Part shown: positions 1 through 8,377 of the stretch, one piece after another | How the letters are laid out: each line of letters opens with the position of its first letter | Numbering within the stretch: position 1 is the first letter of the stretch | NCBI RefSeq assembly: GCF_949820605.1 | Contig: NZ_CATKVU010000006.1 | Location: 2,801,001 to 2,865,000, forward strand | Direction: 5' to 3' | DNA: 64,000 nucleotides | Origin: Segatella copri | Lineage (GTDB): Bacteria; Bacteroidota; Bacteroidia; Bacteroidales; Bacteroidaceae | The notes under the pieces: generated by a model | The model's database searches: none | What the model was told of the DNA's origin: nothing | What the model saw: only the letters and a program-made list of their open reading frames with translations | Position numbers and translations under genes: made by a program

Positions 1-1
1 G

Positions 2-1363
2 GAAAAGATTGTCACTATCGCTAAGACGTTAAAGGAGCATAAGGATATGAAAGGTGTCAAGAAGCCTAGACGTGAGCAGCCACTTATTGATGCAGCTGTT
101 GGCGGCAATAATGATATTGTCCTCAAACCAATCAACCTTCCAGCCGATGCCGTTGAAATAGGAGAGGATGTATCTGTCCGTCATACTTATGTGAAAGGTT
201 TTATCCGTACTTATATTATCCGTCGCAAGAAATATAAGGATTCCAAGGGTAAATGCTATCATGTAAATCTTCCTAAAGAATATAAGAACTGCATGGGCAG
301 AACATGGGCAACGGAGTCATTGATAGCCCAGATATTGACAATGCATTTCTATTATCATATGACAATCGGAGATATCGAGACATGGCTGAAAGGTATGGGC
401 TTGAACTATGCTCATTCGACAGTTATGGGGTGGATTGAAATCGGTGCCAACATATTGGAGCCATTGGACGAGCCTCTCCATAAGGAAATCATCGCTTCTG
501 GTAACGTCCATGGTGATGAATCAACATTGGGTTGTAAAGACCAACGGTTGCCTGGTAAGGGTGAGACGATTGAGGATGTAGAGGATGAGCTTCATTTCTT
601 CAAGCGATGGATATTCTGTTACCATGCGCCAATATTAGGTCTGACCCAGTTCGTGTTTCATGAGCGTGGTTGTAGAACCCAGGAGGCAGTCAAAAAGTAC
701 TTTGAAGACGTAATGGAGAAAATTTACCTCCATAGTGATGGCGCACCTATCTATAAGTGCTACGATGTTGGAGAATTAATACAACGAATAGCCTGTTTGG
801 TTCATATGCGAAGACCGTTCTTCAAATTGAAGGATTTTTCGGAGGATGCCATGATGATATTGAAGTTGTTTGATGCAATCTTCCGTGAGGACAAGCTGAT
901 AAAGACAGGGTTTTCAAATCCTGATGACATTCGGCGAGAGCGGGCACTTCGCATAGCTCCTATGCTTAATGACTTGAAATCATATTTGGATAAATTGGCA
1001 AAGAACCTTGAGAAGGAGGAAGAACCCGAACTTCTCAAGGCTGTGAACTATGCCCTTACTGAATATCCTTGTATGTTGCGCTGTTTAGAGGATGGAAGTC
1101 TTGATCTCTCGAATAATGTATGTGAGCGACAGATTAGAAGAATAGCGAAGTATCGCAATAATAGTTATTTTGTTGGCAGTCCGGAATCAGGTGTGCGCTT
1201 TGCTCGCCTGATGTCCCACTTTGCCAATATCCGAAAGCACAATTTGGATCCTGTGGAGTATCTTTGTGATGTGTTCCGCAGGATCAAGAAAACGGCAAAG
1301 GACAAATTGGTAGACTTACTAGCCCATAGATGGCAGCTGGCTACTGTTACTGCTTGGGCATAA
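2..1363 (+). CDS. tnpC: IS66 transposase TnpC, C-terminal part (5' end outside window)
   Basis: DDE-type transposase of the IS66 family. The frame is open from base 2, so the first visible ATG (47) is not the real start. Visible family features are the YHVNLPKEYKN segment after the zinc-ribbon-like region, VHGDEST with a catalytic Asp, LHSDGAPIY with the second Asp, and SNNVCERQIR with the catalytic Glu near the C-terminus. The last residues end about 80 bases before the IS end. The first 70 bases are identical to the 3' end of the minus-strand tnpC fragment at 1441-1510, so both belong to the same IS type. Confidence 0.9.
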   Translation, partial: EKIVTIAKTLKEHKDMKGVKKPRREQPLIDAAVGGNNDIVLKPINLPADAVEIGEDVSVRHTYVKGFIRTYIIRRKKYKDSKGKCYHVNLPKEYKNCMGRTWATESLIAQILTMHFYYHMTIGDIETWLKGMGLNYAHSTVMGWIEIGANILEPLDEPLHKEIIASGNVHGDESTLGCKDQRLPGKGETIEDVEDELHFFKRWIFCYHAPILGLTQFVFHERGCRTQEAVKKYFEDVMEKIYLHSDGAPIYKCYDVGELIQRIACLVHMRRPFFKLKDFSEDAMMILKLFDAIFREDKLIKTGFSNPDDIRRERALRIAPMLNDLKSYLDKLAKNLEKEEEPELLKAVNYALTEYPCMLRCLEDGSLDLSNNVCERQIRRIAKYRNNSYFVGSPESGVRFARLMSHFANIRKHNLDPVEYLCDVFRRIKKTAKDKLVDLLAHRWQLATVTAWA

Positions 1364-1414
1364 AATCAAATGCTTTTTTCTTAAAAGATAATAAAAAAGA
1401 ATTCATTTTATGGC

Positions 1415-1440
1415 TTAACGTACCTAAAGTGACCGCTTAC
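1415..1440 (+). repeat. IS66 right terminal inverted repeat
   Basis: Its reverse complement begins GTAAGCGGTCACTTTAGG and matches the element's other kind of end at 3059-3093 over the outer 14 bases with one mismatch (GTAAGCAGTCACTT). IS66 ends typically begin with GTAA. Confidence 0.8.
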
Positions 1441-2119
1441 GTCTAGGCTTCTTGACACCTTTCATATCCTTATGCTCCTTTAACGTCTTAGCGATAGTGA
1501 CAATCTTTTCCTCCGGGACATCCTCACCATTGTGATCCAAGTCATCGGCATTCTCCGTCTGCTGACTACCATGATGATATTTACCAGACTCGGTATGCTG
1601 ACCATAGGCTGTAACCTGAAGATTTGCCTTTTGCTGTTCGTTGGCCTTCAGTTTTGCCTCTGGTGACATTGTTGAATCCGAGTTTGAGTTACTTGGCATT
1701 GTGGTTGTCGGATTATCCCCATCATTTATGCCTTTCAACTGATTTATCTCATTCTGCTTAGCTGCCAAGCGAGCATTGAAATCAGAAGTAAGCTTCTCCA
1801 ACTCACTAGCATATGTTTCCTTTAGTTTTAGTTCACGTGCCTCAAACTCAGCACGCACACCCGCAACTACAGCTTCACGAAGAGAGGCTGAAAGATTAAC
1901 CTCTCCATTACCAGTCATGAATGCCACAAGTTTTTGCATCATGTCATTCAACTGATCTACCTTTTCACAAAGCTGCTTGTTCAGGTTAGAAACCATAGCC
2001 TCAAGCTCCACCACCCGTTTATCACGAGCCTGGAGTTTCTTGCGGAGCAACCTGTTGTCAGCTGCCTCGCTATGCGCTTGCGCACTTATAGCCTGTATGG
2101 ATTTCTCTTCTGATTTCAT
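1424..2119 (-). pseudogene. tnpC: IS66 TnpC, N-terminal fragment
   Basis: Encodes the N-terminal coiled-coil (leucine-zipper-like) region of an IS66 transposase, followed by a low-complexity Asn/Ser/Thr-rich linker and the EEKIVTIAKTLKEHK segment that also starts the plus-strand copy. After KKPRR the frame reads five residues through the end of the inserted IS66 and stops. It has no catalytic domain, so it is non-functional as transposase. The start ATG at 2119 is followed by a typical Lys/Glu-rich beginning. Confidence 0.85.
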
Positions 2120-2199
2120 ACTGCAAAGATACTAAAAATATTTGAGATAACAAAATTATAAAGCATTGAATATCAATATTTTATGTTAAATATTATATA

Positions 2200-2634
2200 T
2201 TAAATAGCTTCTTTCAAGAGTTCTTTTTCGTCTATTTTTCCTTGGGCAGGCTCTTCAATATCCATACCCAATTCTTCGTCATTTTCATCATTCAGGTCGT
2301 TAAAAGCAACCTTACGGTCTTTTAGAACGATTCCTTCAATCAGATAGACAAAGCTCTCCCAAGAGATATGATAGCATCCCTTTTTCTCATCGAAGACTGG
2401 CTCTACGAAATGGTTGGAATGGAGAATCTTTTCGGTAAGAATCTCACCTTGATGATGAAAATAATAGATACGAACACGATGACTGTCCTTTGAAAGAAAG
2501 ATATAAATGTCTCCATTGGTAGGATCACGATGAAGTTGGCTCTTGATATAATTGCGCAAACCAGCATGGCGATAACGCAAGGTTACGGGTTCACTGCACA
2601 GATAATAATTAAAACCACTTGATAAACTCAGCAT
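2200..2634 (-). CDS. tnpB: IS66 accessory protein TnpB (Orf2 family)
   Basis: A 144-aa protein of the IS66 Orf2 family. The segment IYIFLSKDSHRVRIYYFHHQGEIL corresponds to the family core in which FxFxxxxRxRxKxLxWDxxG is usual; here the W and D of that core are replaced (YYFHHQGE), so it is a divergent member. It overlaps the end of tnpA by 7 bases (2628-2634), suggesting translational coupling. Its role in transposition is known only as accessory. Confidence 0.75.
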   Translation of the reverse strand: MLSLSSGFNYYLCSEPVTLRYRHAGLRNYIKSQLHRDPTNGDIYIFLSKDSHRVRIYYFHHQGEILTEKILHSNHFVEPVFDEKKGCYHISWESFVYLIEGIVLKDRKVAFNDLNDENDEELGMDIEEPAQGKIDEKELLKEAI

Positions 2635-3014
2635 AGTGTTCCCTCCATTTCCTTGATCAGTGAAACCAAAGCTGATTTGGAACAGCTACCTATGTGCAAG
2701 CTAATCTTACTACCAAAGTTCAACTCTATATCATCAAGCAACAATTCTACATCTTGTTCAACAGGTAAAACTGCTGGTTCTATCGTGACAGAATCTGCAG
2801 GTTCTACGACCAGAGGATGCAAGCCCTGCTCTTCATCTAAACTCACAGGCTTGGTACTTGGCTTGCGATAAGAATCATTACGCAAACAATGAAGCATCTT
2901 AGTATAGCTTACTTTTTGTTCTTTACAGAACCCATGAAGGTTCTTGCTCTTGTACTCGGTTCGAAACTTACGAACCATTGAGGCATAGTACTTGCCTTCT
3001 TCGTTTATATTCAT
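2628..3014 (-). CDS. tnpA: IS66 accessory protein TnpA (Orf1)
   Basis: A 128-aa first gene of the IS66 operon. Residues 10-45 (VRKFRTEYKSKNLHGFCKEQ and on) form a helical HTH-like region seen in Bacteroidota IS66 TnpA, and the C-terminal half holds the LNFGSKISLHIG strand typical of the family. It starts about 45 bases inside the left inverted repeat and overlaps tnpB. Confidence 0.7.
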   Translation of the reverse strand: MNINEEGKYYASMVRKFRTEYKSKNLHGFCKEQKVSYTKMLHCLRNDSYRKPSTKPVSLDEEQGLHPLVVEPADSVTIEPAVLPVEQDVELLLDDIELNFGSKISLHIGSCSKSALVSLIKEMEGTLC

Positions 3015-3058
3015 TTTGTCCCAAATTTAAAATTCGGGGCAAAGGTATATATTTTTAT

Positions 3059-3093
3059 TAACGTACGCAAGACGGCTCTAAGTGACTGCTTAC
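3059..3093 (-). repeat. IS66 left terminal inverted repeat
   Basis: On the minus strand the end reads GTAAGCAGTCACTTAGAGCC, matching the right end at 1415-1440 in its outer 14 bases with one difference. The element boundary is at 3093. Confidence 0.8.
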
Positions 3094-3264
3094 CTTTAAA
3101 GATATCCATATATTGGTCAAGTCCTGTATTCGTATAATTTTGCGTTTGTCGTGATTTGCAAAGTTACTGAAAATCAGCGACTTGACCAACGTTTTATAGT
3201 TAAGTTTTCATAAACATTTCTTAATATAAGTTGTTGATTTACAGACGATTAAATATTAATTTAA

Positions 3265-3606
3265 CGCAGTATTGTTATAGTAGAAGCCTACGAAATCCTA
3301 GGTAAGGCTAAAATAGAAGAGCTGAAATATAAGAAAAAACTAATTCGTAGAGAAATCCATTACCAGAAAGCCAACGGAAACAATATCTTAGAGATTATCA
3401 ACGACACCTTTCAAGTTGGCTCATGGTACTCTAGAAATGAAATTAAAAAAGAATTAATTGGAATATATGGAAGATTAGCAATAACACCTCTAGAGGCTAT
3501 TAGCTCCCATTCCATTTTAAATTACTTTGATGCAATCGAAAAGCAACACAAAAAGAAGAAAGGTTATCTTCTACAAAAAAGAAAGTTTTACATTATGGAG
3601 ACATAA
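3265..3606 (+). pseudogene. Start-less ORF remnant, unknown family
   Basis: An open frame of about 113 codons (3265-3606) with no ATG, GTG or TTG near a ribosome site; the only ATG is three codons from the stop. The translation is Lys/Ile-rich and looks protein-like (QVGSWYSRNEIKKELIGIYG, then a YLLQKRK end), so I read it as the 3' end of a gene whose 5' part has been lost. It lies between the IS66 left end and a terminator at 3692. I do not recognise the family with confidence. Confidence 0.4.
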
Positions 3607-3691
3607 TTTTAAGAATAATACTTTTTAGTACCTATTCAAAAAATGTCTCCAGACCTGTCTCAGTAAACAAAAACTCCCAAATACCAACATG

Positions 3692-3731
3692 CAGGGGATG
3701 CCAGTCTATGGTGTCCCCTGTTTTTATTTTA
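3692..3731 (+). terminator. Intrinsic terminator after ORF remnant
   Basis: Stem CAGGGGA / TCCCCTG (3692-3720) followed by TTTTTATTTTATT. It would stop transcription leaving the start-less ORF at 3265-3606. Confidence 0.7.
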
Positions 3732-4347
3732 TTAGATACCATTCTCATAGCTCATTCATACAATGACCATAACTTAAAGAAAAAACAAGCAGAAAGCTGA
3801 TTGTAAAAAATATCATAAATCACTTGGATTTTTCAAGAATATACATATCATCGTCTAAGAAGATGGAACTAGTTTTCACTTTTTGACCATAAATTTTAAT
3901 AATTATCTGATTAATCAAACTAAGCCGTGAGCCTCAACGCTTGCGGCTTTTTTCTTTTTTATACCATGCTTTAACAAGGAGAGCATAAGGCAAGATTATC
4001 CAAATTTTCTATTTCACCTGCCCGTTCCAAAACTACCCTACGGCACCAATCTACAGCCTCAACTTTTTCAACCTAGCTAATTAGTTAGGAAACATCATAT
4101 CTCAAAAAATCAAAAGCCCGAAGAAGAAAGAGGAAGACTAAAAATAAGGACTTTACACATTACTATATATTATATGCCTCTACTTTATATCTCCCCATGT
4201 GTTCTACAAAAGACGGTGGACATACACTTCAGTCCCCTCCTCACTCTTAGATAGAAAAAAAATATATATATAAATAGCCCATGTACTAACGCCAATATTT
4301 ATATAGAGATTATAAACAACATTATTCACTTCTAATTTATTGAGATT
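3732..4347. other. Non-coding stretch with one terminator-like hairpin
   Basis: About 600 bases without a supportable gene. A hairpin with stem AAGCCG / CGGCTT at 3922-3950 followed by TTTTTTCTTTTTT is a plausible intrinsic terminator on the plus strand. The rest is AT-rich; I see no clear -7 box close to the DUF3871 start at 4348. Confidence 0.5.
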
Positions 4348-5340
4348 ATGAACAACATTATTTTATTGCCACAGGCACAGAGAGTAAACAACATCGAGGA
4401 TGCAGTTATCTTGGACGATTTCAAGGCTGAGAATCACTTTATTGAGGCTAATACCCAAGAGGTAACCTTCGAGCACTTGAAGAACGATTGCATCACTCCT
4501 GTTTTTGCTAAAGACAACGAGTTGACCATCAACCACGCTGACTTTATTGAGACCATCAAGGATGCAACCAGAACTTTCTTCCATGGTCAAAAGGTTGGAA
4601 CTCCAAACATTCGAGTTTCCCACGTAATCAAAGGCAGAATACCGGAAGCAGTGAGAAAGCCTGCTAGTCAACTTTTGGATTCAGACAAGACCATCTACTA
4701 TGAGCGTGCAGCATTCAGCATCGACATCCCTACAGTTTTCGAGACTATAATGGGTAACAAGTTGAATCTTTCCATCGTAGGAGTTAGAGCATACAATCAG
4801 ATGAACTTATATTCAAAGAAATCTCCAGAGCTATTCCGTCTAGCAATAGGTTTCAAGAACCAAGTTTGCTGCAACATGTGCATCTTTACAGATGGTTACA
4901 AGGAGGATTTGAGAGTGACATCTACTAATGAACTCTATCGTGCAGCCTTGGAGCTATTCAACAGTTTCAATCCTGCTAGACAACTTCAACTACTCCACTC
5001 GTTAGGGAACACCACCATGAACGAACATCAGTTTTGCCAGATACTTGGCAAGATGAGACTCTATCAGTGCTTACCTAATTACTATCAGAGAAACATTCCT
5101 AAGATGTTGCTAACTGATACACAGATTAACAGCGTAGCCAAAGCATACATCAATGATGAGAACTTTAGTAGTTTTGGAGAGGACATCAACATGTGGAAGT
5201 TCTACAACCTATTAACAGGAGCTAACAAGTCTAGCTATATAGACTCATTCTTGGATAGGAGTCTCAACACCACCCAACTTGCACTTGGCATCAATGCAGC
5301 CTTGCATGGTGACGAGCGATATAAATGGTTTATCGACTAA
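4348..5340 (+). CDS. DUF3871 family protein
   Basis: A 330-aa protein recognised as DUF3871, a family of unknown function found in Bacteroidota and often in accessory regions. Family hallmarks are the early FIEANT segment, NDCITPVFAKDNELTI(N/S)H, IRVSHVIKGRIPEAV, TIYYERAAF, GFKNQVCCNMCI, and the C-terminal NLLTGANKSSYIDSFL. Length matches the family. It has no signal peptide or membrane segment, so it should be cytoplasmic. It stands alone between terminators and is followed by the structured leader of the next gene. No function is claimed. Confidence 0.85.
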   Translation: MNNIILLPQAQRVNNIEDAVILDDFKAENHFIEANTQEVTFEHLKNDCITPVFAKDNELTINHADFIETIKDATRTFFHGQKVGTPNIRVSHVIKGRIPEAVRKPASQLLDSDKTIYYERAAFSIDIPTVFETIMGNKLNLSIVGVRAYNQMNLYSKKSPELFRLAIGFKNQVCCNMCIFTDGYKEDLRVTSTNELYRAALELFNSFNPARQLQLLHSLGNTTMNEHQFCQILGKMRLYQCLPNYYQRNIPKMLLTDTQINSVAKAYINDENFSSFGEDINMWKFYNLLTGANKSSYIDSFLDRSLNTTQLALGINAALHGDERYKWFID

Positions 5341-5512
5341 CCACAGACAGGACATCTATCAGAAATGGTAGGTGTCCTTTAGTTACTAACTAATAAGCAA
5401 AAGACGCTTCATTGATATATGTAGCTATGAGAGAAACTAAGCAGAAATGTTAAATCTCAACATATATTAGAAGAAAGACAGACAAATCCTTGGTCAATCA
5501 AACAATTATTGC

Positions 5513-5520
5513 TAAATTTG
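5513..5520 (+). promoter_or_regulatory. Promoter for leader RNA copy 1
   Basis: TAAATTTG matches the Bacteroidota -7 consensus TAnnTTTG, with TTG at 5490-5492, 20 bases upstream. Transcription should start near 5528, which makes the leader before the lipoprotein gene over 300 nt. Confidence 0.6.
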
Positions 5521-5527
5521 CACCAAT

Positions 5528-5841
5528 TCTACAAGGAGTAGAAGTACATATTTAGAATGAGCGTTTGAAGTTATCTCGACATAGAATCTGGACAATTCGA
5601 TGCAAAATGAGATGGCAGTTCAAGGTGCTCATGCTTTCATGTCGCATATATATACCCATATATATAACACATGGAGCATGGGCTATTGTCTGTTACTATT
5701 TTGCAAGCAGTCCAGAGCTTTATGTCAGTAATACTCAATAGTCCCCATGCTCCTTTCTTTATGTGTCAACCAATAAACAATTTACAGCAAAAGCCGTCTG
5801 GGGATTCAAGACTGAATTATTAATTTTAAACTTACAGATTT
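5528..5841 (+). ncRNA. Structured leader RNA, copy 1 (unknown family)
   Basis: This non-coding stretch shares ordered blocks with 42297-41985 on the minus strand. There is an ATCTC / GAGAT stem enclosing the shared loop ATCTGGACAATT (5586-5597). About 110 bases later comes a long hairpin (5673-5753) with stem GGAGCATGGG-CTATTG / CAATAG-CCCCATGCTCC and apical GCAGTCCAGAGC (5707-5718). Both copies sit directly ahead of an exported-protein gene. The similarity in order, spacing and compensating stems (CATG here, CACG there) argues for RNA function. I cannot name the family; a cis-regulatory leader or an independent sRNA are both possible. Confidence 0.6.
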
Positions 5842-5865
5842 ATAAAACAATTCAAATTTTTAGCA

Positions 5866-6606
5866 ATGGCAATCTTTGCTATGATTATGTCAATTGGATT
5901 CGTTGCTTGTAGCAGCGATGATGATGATAACAATGGTGGTGGTAGCATTACAAGTGGCAAGAAACTTGTACGCATCAGTAGTAAATATGAGACCATAAAC
6001 TTTACTTATGGAGAAGATGGTAAACTCACTAGAGCTTCAAGAAACGTAAATGGAAATTCTGAATACATAAACCTTGATTGGTCGGGTAACACTATCACGC
6101 TTACAACTCATGCAAGATGGGATGAGAACCCTTGTACTATTACTCTTGATAATGGAAAAATCTCAAAAGCTACTGATGGTGAAGAGACATATAAGGCTGC
6201 CTATTCGGGAAACTATCTTTCTCAAATTACTGGCTACAATATCAACAAATATACATGGGAGAATGGTAATATCGTAAATTACAAAGAAGTTAGTGAAGGT
6301 AACACCTATAACTGTACTTATTATACCGATATGCCTAACAAGCATTCTGTCTTTGATGTTGATGCACTAGGATTCGATGATGCGATTTTAGCGGAATATG
6401 GTAATCTTCTTATTATGGCTCATCCAACCTTGTTTGGTCTCAACAACAAGAACCTATTAAAGAGCGTTACAGATAGTGAAGGATATACACTTTCTTATAC
6501 ATACGAACTTGATGGAGATGGCTATCCTATAAAGATAACCGAAACCGAGAAAAAGAACCAATATGATTCTGGTAGCCCAGAAGTTTACACTTTAACTTGG
6601 GAATAG
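5866..6606 (+). CDS. DUF4595-like lipoprotein, altered start
   Basis: Predicted outer-membrane or surface lipoprotein: hydrophobic stretch AIFAMIMSIGFVAC with lipobox Cys, then an acidic SSDDDD linker and repeated beta-strand units ending in YTLTW, as in DUF4595-type Bacteroidota lipoproteins. The frame is open upstream through KQFKFLA to an ATA codon at 5842 where a normal MKQF start would be expected. The next in-frame ATG is 5866, which leaves a signal peptide without its usual positive n-region. The related leader plus gene at 42.0 kb has ATG at the equivalent place. Translation from ATA or reduced expression are both possible. Confidence 0.75.
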   Translation: MAIFAMIMSIGFVACSSDDDDNNGGGSITSGKKLVRISSKYETINFTYGEDGKLTRASRNVNGNSEYINLDWSGNTITLTTHARWDENPCTITLDNGKISKATDGEETYKAAYSGNYLSQITGYNINKYTWENGNIVNYKEVSEGNTYNCTYYTDMPNKHSVFDVDALGFDDAILAEYGNLLIMAHPTLFGLNNKNLLKSVTDSEGYTLSYTYELDGDGYPIKITETEKKNQYDSGSPEVYTLTWE

Positions 6607-6609
6607 AAT

Positions 6610-6616
6610 ATAATTA
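6610..6616. repeat. IS982 target-site duplication, left
   Basis: ATAATTA at 6610-6616 is repeated exactly at 7776-7782 on the other side of the IS982 element. Confidence 0.85.
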
Positions 6617-7775
6617 ACCTCAGTTCGGGATAAGAAATAGTGCCTAAAAAAGTTGGTAATCTCCGATATTTTTTGTATCTTTGTAGTTGAAATCCAATTA
6701 GTTACAAACATAAAAAGATATCATTATGGAGATTACCAAGGACAAAGTTACAGAATTATTTTGTATTATTGATGAATTTTACAAAGTTTTTGATGCTGAA
6801 AATGCAGGAAAATTGCTTTTGGGTGAAGATGGAGTAAAGCGCAGACGACGTAAAGCCTCTTTATCTGATAGTGAAATCATGACGATTTTGCTGTATTTCC
6901 ATTTCGGCTCGTTCCGAAACTTCAAGCATTATTACCTATTTTTTATTAGAGGAACTTTGAAGTCATATTTTCCAAATGCGGTGTCTTATAACCGTTTTGT
7001 AGAACTTGAAAGTCGCGTATTCTTCCCTCTTATGTTCTTCCTGAATCTCCGTGCTTTTGGCAGATGTACAGGTATAACCTTTGTTGATTCAACCATGATA
7101 CCAATATGCCACAATCTCAGGCGTTATGCCAACAAAGTGTTCAAAGGCATTGCCACAAACGGAAAGGGAACAATGGGATGGTGTCATGGGTTCAAGCTAC
7201 ATCTGGCTTGTAATGATAGAGGTGAGATAATTGCTTTTGTTCTCACTGGTGCAAACGTTAGCGACAAAGATCCAACGGTATTCGATGTGTTGGCTAAACG
7301 TCTGTATGGTAAGCTGTTTGCAGATAAAGGCTATATCTCGCAAAAACTTTTCGATTCGCTTTTTGAGGAAGGCATCCAGTTGGTAACAGGACTGAGAGTG
7401 AACATGAAGAACAAACTAATGCCGTTCTATGACAAGATGATGCTACGCAAAAGATACATCATTGAAACGATTAATGACCTGTTGAAAAATACGGCTCAGA
7501 TAGTACATTCACGTCACAGGTCTGTTGCGAATTTCATCATAAATATTATTTCTGCATTAGGGGCATACTGTTTCTTTGACAACAAGCCCAAGGCACTTAC
7601 TGGATACGTTATCGAAGATACGAAACAGCTTAGTCTTTTCTAACATTGCATATTTTACATGAGGATTTTGTCTCAGCAACCATCCAAGATATATAGATGG
7701 TTGCCAAGCCTCTGTGTCCCTTATATAAAAACATTATAAAGCCTTTAGATAGAGCTCGTTATCCCGAACTGAGGT
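6617..7775 (+). mobile_element. Complete IS982-family insertion sequence
   Basis: A 1159-bp element bounded by perfect 17-bp inverted repeats ACCTCAGTTCGGGATAA (6617-6633 and complement 7759-7775) and flanked by the 7-bp direct repeat ATAATTA. It landed 10 bases after the lipoprotein stop and before that gene's terminator. Intact ends and target duplication indicate a recent insertion. Confidence 0.95.
6726..7643 (+). CDS. IS982-family transposase
   Basis: A 305-aa DDE transposase of the IS982 family. Visible features are the N-terminal SLSDSEIMTILLYFHFG segment, the first catalytic Asp in FVDSTMIPICHN, the GWCHGFKLHL segment, the second Asp in LFADKGYIS, and Glu in RYIIETINDLLK. It has full family length and no frameshift, so the element may be active. 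A TATCTTTG -7 box at 6676-6683 lies 43 bases before the ATG, inside the IS. Confidence 0.95.
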   Translation: MEITKDKVTELFCIIDEFYKVFDAENAGKLLLGEDGVKRRRRKASLSDSEIMTILLYFHFGSFRNFKHYYLFFIRGTLKSYFPNAVSYNRFVELESRVFFPLMFFLNLRAFGRCTGITFVDSTMIPICHNLRRYANKVFKGIATNGKGTMGWCHGFKLHLACNDRGEIIAFVLTGANVSDKDPTVFDVLAKRLYGKLFADKGYISQKLFDSLFEEGIQLVTGLRVNMKNKLMPFYDKMMLRKRYIIETINDLLKNTAQIVHSRHRSVANFIINIISALGAYCFFDNKPKALTGYVIEDTKQLSLF

Positions 7776-7797
7776 ATAATTACAACATATCAAATAC

Positions 7798-7840
7798 AAG
7801 CCAACTTCTTCTTTCATGTGGAGGTTGGCTTTATTTTTGC
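7798..7840 (+). terminator. Terminator displaced from lipoprotein gene
   Basis: Stem AAGCCAACTTC / GAGGTTGGCTT followed by TATTTTTG. It lies 16 bases beyond the IS982 right target duplication and was probably the terminator of the lipoprotein gene at 5866-6606 before the insertion. Confidence 0.7.
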
Positions 7841-7922
7841 TAATTATCAACAAAAATTTAGTTACCAAAATGGTTGCCAAATAAAAACATTATCTTTGTA
7901 GCCATACACCAACATTATCAAT

Positions 7923-8045
7923 ATGACAGAATACAAAAGACAAGACATCACAACAGAACTTCGTGAAGCACTTCAAGAAGTGAAAGACCATATCGAGGGT
8001 AAGAAGCGACTTCAATCCTTAGATAGTCTTCTTGAAGAATTATAA
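7923..8045 (+). CDS. Small 40-aa protein, unknown
   Basis: A 40-codon frame starting MTEYKRQDITTELREALQEV and ending SLLEEL. It has a likely -7 box TATCTTTG shortly upstream (about 7892-7899) and good coding character (alternating Lys/Glu helix). The amphipathic helical composition resembles the N-terminal part of small antitoxins of Bacteroidota, but no toxin gene follows, so it may be an orphan or truncated antitoxin. Function unknown. Confidence 0.45.
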   Translation: MTEYKRQDITTELREALQEVKDHIEGKKRLQSLDSLLEEL

Positions 8046-8195
8046 GAGACATGGGGTTCTCTCTATAAAATGAATCCCAATATTATTTGCAAAGTACATA
8101 ACTATTGTACCCAAGCAAAAAGGATGATTGTTGACTCATTGTTGACTAATTTCATTCTTTCAGTGTTCATTAACAGGTTGACAAATAGCATAAAA

Positions 8196-8303
8196 AGACT
8201 TGTAGCTCAGTTGGTTACACCTTGCTAAGTCCGCAGGAGTTAGTAAGGCTCGGCACAGACTCATAATCTGGAGGTCCTAGGTTCAAGCCCTAGCTGGTCC
8301 ACC
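8196..8303 (+). tRNA. tRNA-Met(CAT)-like gene with extra hairpin in the D arm, probably a pseudo-tRNA
   Basis: The 3' two-thirds is a good tRNA: anticodon loop CTCATAA (CAT at 8262-8264), T arm CTAGG-TTCAAGC-CCTAG, acceptor strand CTGGTCC and ACC end. The 5' part has TAGCTCAGTTGGTTA as in normal Bacteroidota tRNA-Met. It then carries about 33 extra bases (about 8218-8252) forming a 9-bp stem CCTTGCTAA / TTAGTAAGG where the D-stem GAGC should close. The 5' acceptor strand (AGACTTG) mispairs twice with the 3' strand. A strong terminator follows. It may be a decayed tRNA or a tRNA-like RNA that is still transcribed. Confidence 0.6.
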
Positions 8304-8312
8304 TTGAAAATC

Positions 8313-8348
8313 AAGCAGTTAAGCAGAAAGTGCTTAACTGCTTTTTTC
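8313..8348 (+). terminator. Strong terminator after tRNA-like gene
   Basis: Perfect 12-bp stem AAGCAGTTAAGC / GCTTAACTGCTT with a 7-base loop, followed by TTTTCG. It suggests the tRNA-like unit is a discrete transcript. Confidence 0.85.
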
Positions 8349-8377
8349 GTTTTAGGAAACATGCTTGAAACTACGAA

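Larger units (their letters stand above)
1..1440 (+). mobile_element. IS66-family element, right part (continues left of window)
   Basis: This is the right-hand part of an IS66 element whose left part lies outside the window. It carries most of tnpC and ends in a terminal inverted repeat at about 1415-1440. Read inward, the end is GTAAGCGGTCACTT, matching the left end of the minus-strand copy (GTAAGCAGTCACTT, ending at 3093). The outer base of the right end (1440) directly abuts a broken minus-strand tnpC of the same element, so I read this as one copy inserted into another. Confidence 0.85.
1441..3093 (-). mobile_element. IS66-family element, truncated (tnpA, tnpB, 5' part of tnpC)
   Basis: Left portion of a minus-strand IS66: left end at 3093, then tnpA, tnpB and about 226 codons of tnpC. 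The copy stops where the plus-strand IS66 end begins (1440/1441). The missing tnpC 3' half should lie beyond the left edge of the window if this is a nested insertion. Confidence 0.8.

Noticed and set aside
1..1510. Invertible DNA switch between the two tnpC halves
   Set aside because: A simple inversion would leave flanking DNA rather than tnpC sequence before base 60; two IS66 copies explain the junction better.
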